Origin: Symbiodinium natans
Lineage: Eukaryota; Sar; Dinophyceae; Suessiales; Symbiodiniaceae
Direction: 5' to 3'
NCBI GenBank assembly: GCA_905221605.1
Contig: CAJNDS010000780.1
Coordinates: 540,602-604,601, forward strand
Length of the DNA: 64,000 bases
Part shown: positions 37,201 through 48,204 of the stretch, piece after piece
Layout: every line of letters begins with the position of its first letter
Numbering within the stretch: the stretch's first letter is position 1
Program-made: the position numbers and the translations under genes
The notes under the pieces: model-generated
What the model was told of the DNA's origin: nothing
Database searches by the model: none
What the model saw: only the letters and a program-made list of their open reading frames with translations

Positions 37201-40200
37201 TGCTGAACCCCAGAACAAGCCTAAAGTTCTACTTGATGAGTGCCAAAAGACAAAAGCTGGCCTTGTTTGTTGCGGTACCCCCGAAGGATCCAACTGCTGA
37301 CGGACCCTGGACGAGGCTGGGCCTGGACGCGCGCCCTCTTGGGCACCTGTGCAAAGGACAGCCGGGCCACGGGACCTGAAACGGGCATGTTGAATGGGAA
37401 GTCAATATCCTTTTTTGAGTCTCAAGGGCGGGGCTGCTGAGTCCATGAGAAATAGACTCCAGAGTGTTTGAAGTGTTTCAGGCAATTTGGGGGGCCGTTG
37501 GAAGCCGGCCATGCCGGCACTTGCATCACTTCTTCGAGTCGAGCGTTGGGCAATATACCCCGGTATATGTATGAATCTACCATGTATGATATGTATTACT
37601 ATGATTCGTATGCACCATATAATAAGCATGTAGATACACATATACATGTATGTATATCTACACCAGCACACTTGTGGGCTTTAGAGCTGCAATATAAGCT
37701 TGCAAGCAGAAGGTCATCATTACCCAAGCTTCTCTCAAAGAACAACTCCTTGGATTGGTTTGAAGCAGCACGAAATCTATCCTGGCTATGTCAGAACAAG
37801 CAGAACCCCCTGGACCCGGCCCAAACGCGGACTCAAGAATTTGCGGAGCTTGTGGGCTTCGGGTTGAGACATGGGCTTTTGGCCTGGTGAGGGATCTCGT
37901 CCAAGTGGAAAAGGAGGGTGTGTGGAACCTTTCGAGGACGAATTGTGCTGGCACGCCGTTGCTAACATTGTCTCGTATGCGGTGGAGGCATGAAGGTCCT
38001 TTTTTTAGGGTTCCTTGCAGGTCACTTCCGAGTGATGCTGTATGTAGAACACTTATAGAACTGTCTAATGTCTCTTTGCTCGAACACATAATCCCTACTT
38101 GCCCAAACACTTGATTCTGAATCCCGACATGTCTGTCACAAACTACAAAGCCAAGAATTTGCAGTCAGCACACGCTGAAGCGCTGGGTGGGTGAGGACTT
38201 GCACCTCTGCGGGGCTGCGGAGCCCTCCTCGCTAGAGACGCTGCTAAAGCAGCTGCTGGGCTTACGGGGCGGGGCCTTCTTCTGTCATTTTGGAGTTTTG
38301 GGGGGGTGCCTGGTGAACACTGGTGAGCAAGAAGAAAAGCTGCTCAGTATAGCTGAAGGCTCGGAGGGCGGAGGGCGCATAGTTTTAGGGTGCTTCTGGC
38401 CTCGCCGCGCCTTCAGCATTCGCCTTCAGCATGTAGCAAAGACAAAGAAGACCAGGGTTTGAAACGACCCATCGGTTAGAGTGTAGAAGGGGTGTAATGA
38501 AATGACGAGTTCAAAGACTTTCCCGAATGCGTAGCGAAAGGTCGTTTTCAGTGGGAGTCGCGTTATTTTGTTTAGTGTCGCTGGAAAGCAACTGTAACTC
38601 TTTCTCCCAGGCTGGCTCTCTCGTGCGGAGATGCCCTGCAAAGCACCTCCGTCAAGCCGAGGAGGCTAGTACCTGGGACGCCCGCGTTTATGGAGTAGGG
38701 GGCGCGAAGTCACAAAGCGTTTGCAGGGGTTTGATGGTGGGGTCCAGCGCGAAGTCACAAAGCGTTTGCAGGGGTTTGATGGTGGGGTCCAGGCTTGCGG
38801 TTGTCTAAAATGCTTGGAGGAAAACTTCTGAACGAACTTGAGGCATTGATTGTGTAGGCTGCGCTCCGGAGTGTTACTAAGAGTAGCTGGTTCTCAGACC
38901 GTACAGGTCCAGCAGCTCATGTAGGAGGTCATCATGCCAAGTAGGAACCTGTGATGATCAGACTTGCATTGGGATAGTTGCCCGCGCAGAGCTGTCAGGA
39001 TCTTGCAAGCCTAGGTGCCACTGACTGTGGAGAAGCAGCCTGTCTCTGACCTCGCACAGCTGTTGCCTGGCGACGTCCTCGTCTGCTTTGCGCGTGCGGA
39101 GGTCTTGGAGGCGAAGGCGGCGCTGGAGAAGATTGGGCCGCCCGGCCCTTCCAAGATGTCCACATCCAGTGAAACGCCACAACCCCCCCCTACCAGCCAA
39201 CAAGCCTTGAGCTCGAATGGCTCTGCAAGCTGCTCATTCTTCATCGGCTCAGAGCACGCGCCCAGGCTCCGAGCCTGCTGCATCTATGGCTCCCTTCCGC
39301 CGGAGGTGCGCAGCGAGCAGGCCGGCCGGGCTTGAGATTGGTTGAGGGCTGGTTTGGGCCTTTGGGGGTGCCAGTACATGGGTTTTTTAGGTGGAGGGCA
39401 TTGCAGCGGTCTTGTTTGGTGGGTTGTTGAGTTCTTTAGACCTCGAGGATAGGGATACCAGGCCGCCCTTTTCAACGATGCCAGCAGCGGCTTTGACTTG
39501 CTGGTGGCCTCCGATGCCATAGGCATGGGCCTGCAGCTCGTGTGGTCATTTTGAGGATGCGCGGTTTGTTCTTTGCTTTCCTGTATTACTTGAGTGTGAC
39601 CCAGACAGAACGACTACAAAAAAGCACATGCACGAAACGGCATCCTAGGAAGGCAAACTGGAACCAAGCGATGGAAGAGTTTCGGCGCAGGAGCAACAGC
39701 CACAAAGCTCGACCAAGGAATCTTCAGATTCGACGTGTGGTCTTTCGCAGCCTCCAGAAGTTCGACGGCACTTCGGAACGACGCCTCACCGACGCGGAGC
39801 CTGTGGAGTTAGGGCATTTGAGAATTTGTTCGCCAAGAGTTAAAGTGAAGGGAGCGTGGACACTGCTACCAGTAGGACATCTGCAAGATATATCTCTAGG
39901 CATGGAATGTCCAAAAACAAACCGGTTTTGCGTGAAGGCCTCAACACCACTCTAGACAGTGCAACCTCGACTCCACCAGTGGCAGCCCCGAAGCCTAAGA
40001 CCCAAGAAAGATCGCAGACTGAGCAAAAGCCCATACGAAGTTTCCTAGACTCTGGAAAAGCACCTTCATGAAGGTCTATTCAGTCCTGCAGCAACCTGGA
40101 TCAAACCTTTCGAATGGGTTAAGATGGACATTGTTCCGAACTTGTTGTTAAAGCAGTCTACAAATTCCATAGAGCCTTAGCAAGAGGAGCTCCGGCAGAT

Positions 40201-42142
40201 TGCCGGGCGGGCCGGCCGCTTCGGCGGCCGCTACAGCCGTCAGGGCCTCGTCGCCTGCTGCCTGGCGGAGGCTCCTGCCCTAAACCCTAAACCCTAGGCC
40301 CTAAACTTCTAAAAAGTGCGAGGCTTAAGATTCTTATTGGCTCAACTACTGCAGGATGTGGCCGTCGTGGAGGCTGCTCTAAAGGACCTGCAGGACGACG
40401 CTTTCAGGTTCAAGTCTTTTGGGCTTTTCCTTCGTTTGGAATCTTTGGAAGCCCCATTTTGAGTCTTCAAATGGATGGGCCGGATGGGAAACGTCGGAGA
40501 TGTTGTCTCTCATTCCCTTCAAGGACGGCGAGCCTGGAGAAACGCAACGAGAGGAGCTCAGTGCGCCTGGAGAGAAGTCGGCCAGGCACGGCGCTCTCGA
40601 AGCGGAAATCAACATCCTTTGCAGGATTGCAGTGCTTAATGCGGCTTAATTGCTCAATGATTATTTGCGTGAATCCAAGCACTCGAAATCCCTTAGCATG
40701 CCTAGAAGCACCCTTTCCTGCCCGACAGCCTAAGCCCCTAAGCCTTCATGGCTTTAAGCCTTTCCTCCTTTTTGCAGGTTCAACGCTGCTGAGGCCGAGG
40801 CTCTCGCACGTGCTGCCTTGCTCCCCTTACCTGAGCAGCCACCTGCCAGACCTATCTTCAATCTTCGATCAGGAGGGCATTTGTTGAGGTTTCTGGCTGA
40901 GGGCCTCAGTCACAAAGGGTTGAGAGATGTTGAGAGCTTCACAATGCTTCATGCCACCGACGGCCTGAGCGTTTTAATTCAGTCTGCTGGAGAAGCAAGG
41001 TTGGAAGCTTTCAGCCAAACGCTGGAGAGGGACATGGGGAGACCGTTGCCCTTTGCAGACTTGGTGGAAAGATTTCTGACCATTGCAGAGGCGGGCTAGA
41101 GCGCGTTTTCGTTGTGGCTTTGGGGAGCTGGTCAATTTGTCAATTTAGGCAGGGGCTTGTTTCTAGACACGTCAGAGAGCCGATTCAAAAGACGTCTTCG
41201 AGTCTACGGCCAGACTTGATGTTCTGGAGAGCTGCCGTTCCAACAATCCCAGTTGTAAAGTCACATTGTATGCACATACACACGTGAGAACAATCTTTAC
41301 ATTGCCAGCCCTACAAAACACCTGCCTCGAACATCTCTGATGGAATCGATGGAGGTGTCTCCCCTCTACTTCTTGGCGCAGGCGAGAGCTTGCTAAGGGG
41401 GGTTGAAACTCAAACTTGAGAATGCAGATGTAAACCCAACATCCTCAGTTAAACGCTGTGCTTAAACGCTTGCTCTGAGAAGCTGAAGGCCAAATCGGTT
41501 TTGGAACTGGCTCGGTTTCTGTCGGACGTGCGGCTTCGGCCGGGTGCAGCTCAGCAAACCTTGAGATTTGCGAGCTGATCGGTTTGGGTGGATTGGCTTT
41601 GCAGGTTTGGAGGAAAGATGGGGTCAAGGGGGTGGGGGGGGGGGGGGGGGGCAAAATTCTAATTTGCAAGGCCTGACGTGAAAACTGTTCAGCCTGTTGT
41701 TGTTTTCATGCAGAGCCTGCTCAGGCGACCCTTTGTGCACATAAGCATGAACTTCAGGACCAGGTTCCATGAGATGTCACATAGTAGAGCTCCATAAGAT
41801 GTTGGGTGACTGTGGCTTACAAGGACAAGTTTGTCTTCTGCCAAGCCCCAGTTGGCTCCGGGGACGTGGCGGCGCTCGTGGCACTTCACGGCTTTCTCCA
41901 GAGCTTTGTGAAAGGCAGTGTCGCATTCCCTCCGGTTGAGATTGAGACCTGGCAATTCTTCAACTATGTTGATTTCGGTGAGAAACAAGTTGTTGCGTGA
42001 TGTGCGGGTGCCGACTCAGGAAGACCTGGAGGAGGTGACCACTCAGAAGATTTTGGAGCTCGAAGGCTTGCACAAAGTTTGCGAGGCCTACCTGTGGCTG
42101 GCGATGCGATTTCCGGCCTCCTTCCCAGATGCGGGGGGCTGA
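34276..42142 (+). CDS. SUPV3L1: SUV3-type ATP-dependent RNA helicase, 22 exons mapped
   Basis: SUV3 is a superfamily 2 helicase that unwinds RNA, mainly in mitochondrial RNA decay. Exons: 34276-34332 (tentative), 34758-34842, 35828-35850, 36017-36076, 36454-36507, 36862-36917, 37104-37139, 37287-37356, 38196-38248, 38611-38668, 39015-39136, 39266-39329, 39462-39532, 39718-39793, 40187-40270, 40355-40407, 40778-40837, 41000-41090, 41355-41375, 41489-41545, 41824-41934, 42020-42130. Joined, they give about 491 codons with every phase matching. In order: GPTNSGKT (motif I, split by an intron), [10 protein letters not shown] (Ia), [20 protein letters not shown] (II), [25 protein letters not shown] (IV), [31 protein letters not shown] (V), [13 protein letters not shown] (VI), then the SUV3 C-terminal DKFVFCQAP and [13 protein letters not shown]. 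All helicase motifs look intact. The N-terminus is missing; the frame stops at 42140-42142, or a GC donor at 42131 leads on. Confidence 0.93.
34733..34745. repeat. Telomere-type repeat (CCCTAAA) in a SUV3 intron
   Basis: CCCTAAACCCTAA, with degenerate copies from about 34715. It ends 12 bases before the acceptor of the exon starting at 34758. Confidence 0.85.
38702..38791. repeat. Perfect 45-bp tandem duplication in a SUV3 intron
   Basis: Two identical 45-bp copies (38702-38746, 38747-38791) starting GCGCGAAGTCACAAAGCG, in the intron between exons 38611-38668 and 39015-39136. Confidence 0.95.
40278..40305. repeat. Telomere-type repeat (CCCTAAA) in a SUV3 intron
   Basis: Four units, one altered to CCCTAGG. 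It begins 7 bases after the GC donor at 40271. Confidence 0.9.
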
Positions 42143-44625
42143 TCAAAGTGTGGAGATTGATGCTGATGACTCAAGATCGTGCTATGTTTCTGGTTGATTG
42201 TTGAGGTTGTGGGGGGAGGGGCCGCTGCTCTGGGTGAGGGTCCCTTTGTAACTGCTGGTACAGAATGAGACGCGCTCAAAATCACCTTGCTTTTTCAGTT
42301 GCAGCAAAACGTCGAGGTTCCATAGGCAGCGAGCCAGAATGAGAGGTTTATCTGACACGATAGGACAAAAGTGCGGTAGGTGAAAATCATGAGAAAACGA
42401 TGGGGGACGTGCTAGTTCAACAACAAGCAGGCTTGAACAAGAAGTAATTGTAAACGCGTGCGCGCCCCTCGGCAGTCGCGCTGGCCCAGAGCAGGATGCA
42501 GTATGTGGAGACGAGTGGGCGCCTCACAGGCAGGGAGGGGGCACCAAAATCGGTGAGGGGAAGGGTTGGGAACGGGGGTAAGGGGACCGCGCATCTTGGT
42601 CTGCTTGTTCTAGGCGCCTCTCGGCAGGAAGCCGAGGCGAATTTTGACGGCGCGGCTCTGGCTACGAGACTCGGGTGTGCGTGTGTTGCTGAAGCCTTGC
42701 GGGCCTGAAGCTTTCCTGCTTGAGTTTTCACAGCCAGGTGAAGGAAAAAGGGCCTCAGACTGCAGTTGACCTTTTTTTTGGGAAAAGGAACTGCAGTTGA
42801 CCATGTTTTTCACAAAGGACCCCACCGAGAACAACTTGTGATGAAAGTGGGTGACCCCAACAGACAGAGTTCGCCGAATAGTTGTGGGAAACTTGTGACT
42901 ATAGCGGCTCGGTACGTAAAAGCGGGTGCAACGTTAGCCAATAGTACTGGGAGGTCTCTGTCAGCCCCTGAAGGTGGACACCGCCGTCGCAACACGCTTG
43001 GACGTGGCAGGGAGGATCTGTGCTCAAGCCAAGCATCACAACCCCGAAGACCCTTATAGCCATGACCCCCCATCTCGTTGATGCCCTGAAACGCGTTTCA
43101 AATCTTCTCCCCTATAAGCCCTGTGGCCCTCAGGATCTCGCGAGCGCTGAGCCTCCCGTTGCGAGCAGGGGCGATGGAGGGCCACCTCGAGGGCCACCTC
43201 TTCGGACCCTCCGAAAAAAAAAAGAAGCTGCGCGCTGGCCCCCCCTTGCTTGAAAGTGCCTTCCCAAAAAAGCCCCCTAGAAAACAACACACGTGAGTTG
43301 ATTCTGAGAAGGCCATGGATGGCACATGGGTCTCGCCACCCCATCGCCGAGGATCGGGATGGGCTCGGGGCTAAGTGAGGACTCTTTTGGACTTAGACAT
43401 CCTGGAGAACAGAAGGTTTACGTGTCAATGAAAGGTTAAGAAGCCCATGCCTGCTGTCAGTATGGCCAACCTTCAGAAAGAAAGCTATTGGGATTTGCAG
43501 TGGCTGAATGACCTTGGGGCTCTGCCTCGTTGCCCCTGCCTTTCAACACTCCTACTGTATTCGCTGCACCCAGACCTGCCTGCACTTGCATGAACCTCGC
43601 CCCCCCCCCCCCCCCCCCCCCCCCCTCGCACATGTAGCTGCGATTTCTGGCGGCAATTGCATTGGACTGCGGCAAGTGAGCTTTGAAAATCAACAGAGAG
43701 CGTACCGAGGCCTGGACTGGCCTACAACAACAGCGATGCCAAGGGCATCCAGAGGAGCACCCAATAGAGAGCAACAAAGCTCCAAACCATGATTTTGGGG
43801 AGTTTGCGGTTTTGTTTTCCACTTGGTGTTTCTGGGTTGCCGCTATACTGGTGTTTGGGTAGAGGGGGGCCACAAGGCTTCGCCGAGCTTGCTGCGCAGA
43901 GTCGTCCCAGTTGAGTTTAGGGAAGCTTTTCTATTGAAGTTTCCATACGGGCGCTGAACCAGGAACCCAAAAATTGGGGGCCGGGTCCAAAGGATCCCCT
44001 GTACTTGTTACGACATTACGGCCTTCACGCCCCCCTCTTGCCCCCCCCAACGACGATTTCGAACATCACCACAAGGTGTTTTCAAACAGTGCCTGTAAAG
44101 AAAGACTTCTAGCACCCTTTTCGTTTCATAAGCCTCTATAGACTGACGCCGTGCGCCCTCGCATCCAGGAGCACTTCCATGGGCTTTGCTGGAGGAACCA
44201 AGCGCTGCGCCGGGGAGCCCAGGTTTCGATGTCCCTTCGGGCTTAGGAACAGATAGGGCCAATTGAGGTCTATGGGGTTTGAGGAGTTTATAACGCTTAG
44301 GTAAGGATGACCCCACCTCACTCCCAGGGCTCGGTGGTGGCACGTCCTGCGCCGACTTGTCGGCTGAAGTTGTGAAAAGACCCATTGATTGGGGGGAATT
44401 AATTCTTTGCTCCCCTGCCGCAGTGAAGACATCACGGGTCACCACTCAAGTCATTCCCGTAGCAACCTGACGGCTCCCGTAAGGCTCTTTCGAGGCATTG
44501 CCCAGCCAGTATACAGTCACGCGTGTGTTCGACTCAGTGTTTCTCCCTCTTCCTCTTCCACTCCCTCTGTCTTTCTCTGTGTGTGTGTCCATTCGATCGA
44601 AGCCTAAGAAGATGTGATATACGCA
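42143..44625. other. No supportable gene; long homopolymer
   Basis: It follows the SUV3 gene and may hold its 3' end. A frame at 42607-42708 (AEANFDGAALATRL) could be an exon but has no match to SUV3. A C26 run lies at 43600-43625. Confidence 0.4.
43600..43625. repeat. Poly-C tract, 26 bases
   Basis: The longest of eleven C or G runs of 12 bases or more in the window. Confidence 0.95.
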
Positions 44626-44781
44626 ATGCTTAAACACAACGCCGAGGTGAAATGCACCTTCGGCATGGCCGACCGCTTCCGTGCGGGGCGACAGACCTCG
44701 AGCCCGGTGGGCGACATGTGCGCGGCCCTATTAGGAGTTGAAGAATTGGGCCAACTTATGAGAACGTTTACCCCTTGTTGA
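44626..44781 (+). CDS. Candidate exon, possible PG-rich (SHIPPO-like) repeat protein
   Basis: ATG at 44626 opens 51 codons in GC-rich DNA inside AT-richer surroundings. The part AEVKCTFGMADRFRAGRQTS followed by SPVGD resembles the TFG..RF...SPGPG layout of sperm-tail PG-rich repeats, which line flagellar microtubules, but with only one imperfect unit this is tentative. A GC donor is possible after the SPV codons; the frame itself runs to TGA at 44779. Confidence 0.4.
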   Translation: MLKHNAEVKCTFGMADRFRAGRQTSSPVGDMCAALLGVEELGQLMRTFTPC

Positions 44782-45083
44782 TCATTTAGTTATTGCTCTT
44801 TGGGTGCGATTCGGGTTTGTCCTCCTTGCGCATGACGGGAAAGATGTGTCGGTGGAGAGGACAAATTTCATGGCTCCATATAAGTGTCCATGTGACTATG
44901 CAGGTACTACGCTCATTCCAAGCTTCTGGGCGCCGAGGACACTAGCATGTGCTTTTCCTCCGTCGTTTCGCTATGCGCTTTAATTAGTACTCAATCGCCA
45001 CGACGCTTGATAAGCAAAACGTCTGTGGAGCCTTCCGGTAGCCGCGGTAGCCTGTCCTATCATCAGCCTCTGGTAGAGAATGG

Positions 45084-45211
45084 CTAACTTTTGAAGGCGG
45101 CACTGGAGAATGCACGGGAAGCCGCCTTCTCTTCGATATCGTTAAGGAATTTGGCTGCGTCGGGGTTGCATTCAAAAGCTCGGTGGAGGACTACATGTCC
45201 GCGAACAGGGC
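45084..45211 (-). CDS. Weak candidate terminal exon on the minus strand
   Basis: On the minus strand GTGCAG|G at 45212 leads into codons reading VRGHVVLHRAFECNPDAAKF and on to IEEKAASRAFSSAAF before TAG at 45084. Composition is coding-like and the acceptor fits AG|G. No other minus-strand exon supports it. Confidence 0.3.
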
Positions 45212-46146
45212 CTGCACATTCGGTGCAGGCAAGTGGGCACTGAAAGAAGCATTGGTCATGGGGAACGACTGTAATGAGAGAGATACTCAGGTGCTTTATC
45301 ACGTAGCAGACGTCGCGTGGCAATGGATCTGTGTTTGGCATCGCATTGTACGGAGACGACGGTGCATGAGCCGCCAGGCAACAAGACAGATTTCTCGAAT
45401 ATTTACAAAGGCCTGGGACTCAGCGATCAAAGGACTCGCCATTTGGTCAAAGCTGCGCCAGGCATCCGGCTCTTAGTCCGATTCTGCCAGATACATGCAG
45501 GGGTCAAGGGCAGGGTTTCGCGGCTTAGCGCTGAGATGTTAAATTTTGTTCCGGAGTTGCACGGAAAACATTGCATCTAGTGACTACTTTTTCAGCATGA
45601 GCCTTTGACGTGGAATGGTGACCAAGGCCATCGAACTGATGTTTCGCCAGTGACTTACAGGTCCGATGGGCTGCTCTTCCTCTGGTTCATTGGAACACGC
45701 ATGCCCCCCTGCTCTGCTCTCAAATGCACTTCCAAAGCCACCCCCCCTCCCCACACTCCAAACACCCGTTGGCAACGGCAGCAGGCAGGTTTATCGGGCA
45801 ACTCCAAAGAATACCCTGACTGCCACCAAATGAGATAAATGTAAACTGCATCTTGGCTTCAGGGGATGTTTTTGAGGTTCTGGGGCTTGACTTTATTTCA
45901 GATGCCGGCATATAAGGAAGCAAGAGCCTTTACTCGTCGTGGCCGCAGGCCAGTGGACAGCACGGCGAAGAAGACGCCGCCCTGCTGCGCTGAGTTCGGT
46001 GTCTGTGTTATTGTCTGTTTTCTGGAAGACGCACTTTTGCACCAGAGCGCCCCCAGAAAAGCAAGCCCTGAAGCCCTTGGTAAGCTTTTGGCCCCAGCTT
46101 CGTGACTTTCTCGCCCAGACGCGTTCATATCCCTGTGCCGTATACC

Positions 46147-48204
46147 ATGCGGACCTTATTCGGGCTGGTGCTACTGGTGGGGACCGCAAATTGGGCGTAC
46201 ACGCAGGAGCTATTTCAAGAGGGGTGCTTGGATGGCACGTGCCATCAAGTGGATTCGGATGCAGAAGACATACGTCGCTCGCCTGGGCCAGGGGTGGGAG
46301 GGGCACCAGCGCAGTGCCAAAGTGGAAGCGGGGATTGCGTTGAACTGCTCCAGCGCCGCATGTCCACCTTCCACAGCCCCCGGCACAACACAAGCCTGGC
46401 ATCGACATTTGCTGGAACTCCCGGCACCGTCGCGGAGGTCTACACCTTCGGCGCACCGGCCGTCTCACGCCCAGCAATGCCAGACAACACGCAAAAGGAC
46501 AAGTGCTTCCGCGGCCTCCGTACCTTCACAGAGAACAAGCTTCCCGGAGGAGGACGGCAGACCGACGCGGCCTCGATGTTTGATGCATACGCTCACGCGA
46601 TTATCTCCACCCTGGCATTGGATTGGGGGCAAGACTCCTACTACAAAGCTTGCCCTGGAGAAGTGAGCTGGCCGAAAGGCGGTGCAGCAGACTGGGGCCT
46701 CCACGGAGAGACGCACTACGCCCCAAGGCTGAAGGAGGTCACCATCGAGGGCAAGAAGGTGGCGACCCAGGAGCCCTTTGCCATGGCGAACAAGATGGTC
46801 ACCTTGGCATACAAGAGCTACGACACCATCGCCAACACCAAGAAGGAGATAGCAGAGAAGCTCCCAGACTGGCGCCTGGTCGATCGTCATGTTTTCGAGT
46901 GGACGAGTGGAGCCTATGACGACGACCCCATCCTAATCGCTCAAAACAAAAAGAACCTAGACTGTGCCCTCGTCTTCACGGGCACCAACACGATGGGTGA
47001 GTTGGGCTCCTCTGTGAAGCAGCACCTCACCGGCTATTGCGGCTTCGACCAGGTCCATGCTGGCTACCGTGACGAGGTCTGGCAGCTGTCTGACCATGCA
47101 ATCTGGAAAAAGGTTACGGAGAAACTGGCCAAGTGCCAACGCGTCCTTTGTGTGGGCCATTCTCTGGGAGGGGCCATGTGTGACGTATTCTCCGGCTGTA
47201 TCAACAGCGGCCATACAAACGACCCGGACTACAAGAAGCTCATGTGGTATCGAGGAACCCCGCAACTCATGCCGGAGATTGGCAGCGCGGAGGAGGAAGC
47301 TTCCTTAGGTGCCGGTCCAGGTGGGCATGGAATGGGAAAGATCCAGGCTCTGTACACCTACGGCAGTCCTGCCGTGGCAGATCCACCCCTGAAGGACTCA
47401 AAGTCTGCCAACGGCTGCTTCAATGGATTAAGGATCTACTCGGAGAACGATCTCGCTGGTGGCGGCAAGCAGGTCGATGCATACACGTTCCACGACAACT
47501 ACTTTCCCCATCCGAAAATGAATGTCTTGTCGCTCCAGTGGAACAAGAAGTCTCATTTCGATACCTGCTCCAATAAGGATTCGGACAGTGTGCGGTGGCC
47601 ACATCACAATGGGCTCGCGTACAGTGATTGGTCCCAGCACACTGTGCAAGGGTACTGGGACCGCTTGGAACAGCTCGCCCAGAAGGTCCCGAACGACGCC
47701 AAGAAGCTCCCGAACAACCAGCTCTTAGAAGAGGCCAAGAAGTTCGTGCACTTCGCATGGAGCGCCGAACTTCCGAAGCAGGTGGTCCTATCAAACCTGA
47801 AGCAGTACATGCCCGGTTGGAAACTAGTGGCCCGCGAGCCCCTGAAGGATGAGAAGGAGCCGGTTCTCCTTGCGCAGGACTCGAAGACCTTTGACTGCGC
47901 TCTGGTCATGCCTGGAAACGGGGCAGTCACGTCAAAGACCTATGGCACCGAGTTTTGCGGCCTGAAGAATGTCCACCACGGCTATCGCAACTACTTTGTG
48001 GAGAGCGTCCAGACACCGAATTGGCACAAGGTCGCGGAATTGCTGCCAAAGTGCAGGAATGTCATGTGCCTTGGCCATTCTCGCGGCGGATCGATGTGCG
48101 AACTCCTTGCTGCTTGCATCAACGATGGCAAGATCGATGACCAAGACTACCGGCGCATCATGTGGACAGACGAACCACCAGCCGCGCTCCCTGCGATCTC
48201 CTGA
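46147..48204 (+). CDS. Secreted protein with two class-3-lipase-like units, intronless
   Basis: 685 codons without an intron. The ATG at 46147 is chosen because it gives a signal peptide (MRTLFGLVLLVGTANWAYTQ); the frame upstream has no other ATG. A Cys-bearing spacer follows, then two related units about 305 residues apart. Each has, in order, YTFGAPAV or YTYGSPAV (residues ~98 and ~402), a GGGRQTDA or GGGKQVDA block, DCALVFTGTN or DCALVMPGNG (the likely oxyanion strand), Y.GF or Y.G. with H.GYR, and the nucleophile elbow GHSLGGAMC (Ser339) or GHSRGGSMC (Ser645). Class 3 lipases hydrolyse lipid esters. In known enzymes YTFG.P follows the elbow; here each unit starts with it, so the register is shifted and the second elbow has no following strand. 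Activity is therefore uncertain, at least for the second site. Export is inferred from the signal peptide. Confidence 0.85.
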   Translation: MRTLFGLVLLVGTANWAYTQELFQEGCLDGTCHQVDSDAEDIRRSPGPGVGGAPAQCQSGSGDCVELLQRRMSTFHSPRHNTSLASTFAGTPGTVAEVYTFGAPAVSRPAMPDNTQKDKCFRGLRTFTENKLPGGGRQTDAASMFDAYAHAIISTLALDWGQDSYYKACPGEVSWPKGGAADWGLHGETHYAPRLKEVTIEGKKVATQEPFAMANKMVTLAYKSYDTIANTKKEIAEKLPDWRLVDRHVFEWTSGAYDDDPILIAQNKKNLDCALVFTGTNTMGELGSSVKQHLTGYCGFDQVHAGYRDEVWQLSDHAIWKKVTEKLAKCQRVLCVGHSLGGAMCDVFSGCINSGHTNDPDYKKLMWYRGTPQLMPEIGSAEEEASLGAGPGGHGMGKIQALYTYGSPAVADPPLKDSKSANGCFNGLRIYSENDLAGGGKQVDAYTFHDNYFPHPKMNVLSLQWNKKSHFDTCSNKDSDSVRWPHHNGLAYSDWSQHTVQGYWDRLEQLAQKVPNDAKKLPNNQLLEEAKKFVHFAWSAELPKQVVLSNLKQYMPGWKLVAREPLKDEKEPVLLAQDSKTFDCALVMPGNGAVTSKTYGTEFCGLKNVHHGYRNYFVESVQTPNWHKVAELLPKCRNVMCLGHSRGGSMCELLAACINDGKIDDQDYRRIMWTDEPPAALPAIS

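Noticed and set aside
40419-40649. Coding-like frame between SUV3 exons ([14 protein letters not shown])
   Set aside because: Exons 40355-40407 and 40778-40837 join directly in phase and align to SUV3 without it, so it lies in an intron.
40838-40999. Open frame continuing between two SUV3 exons
   Set aside because: It is open by chance; removing it restores the alignment [10 protein letters not shown] with SUV3.
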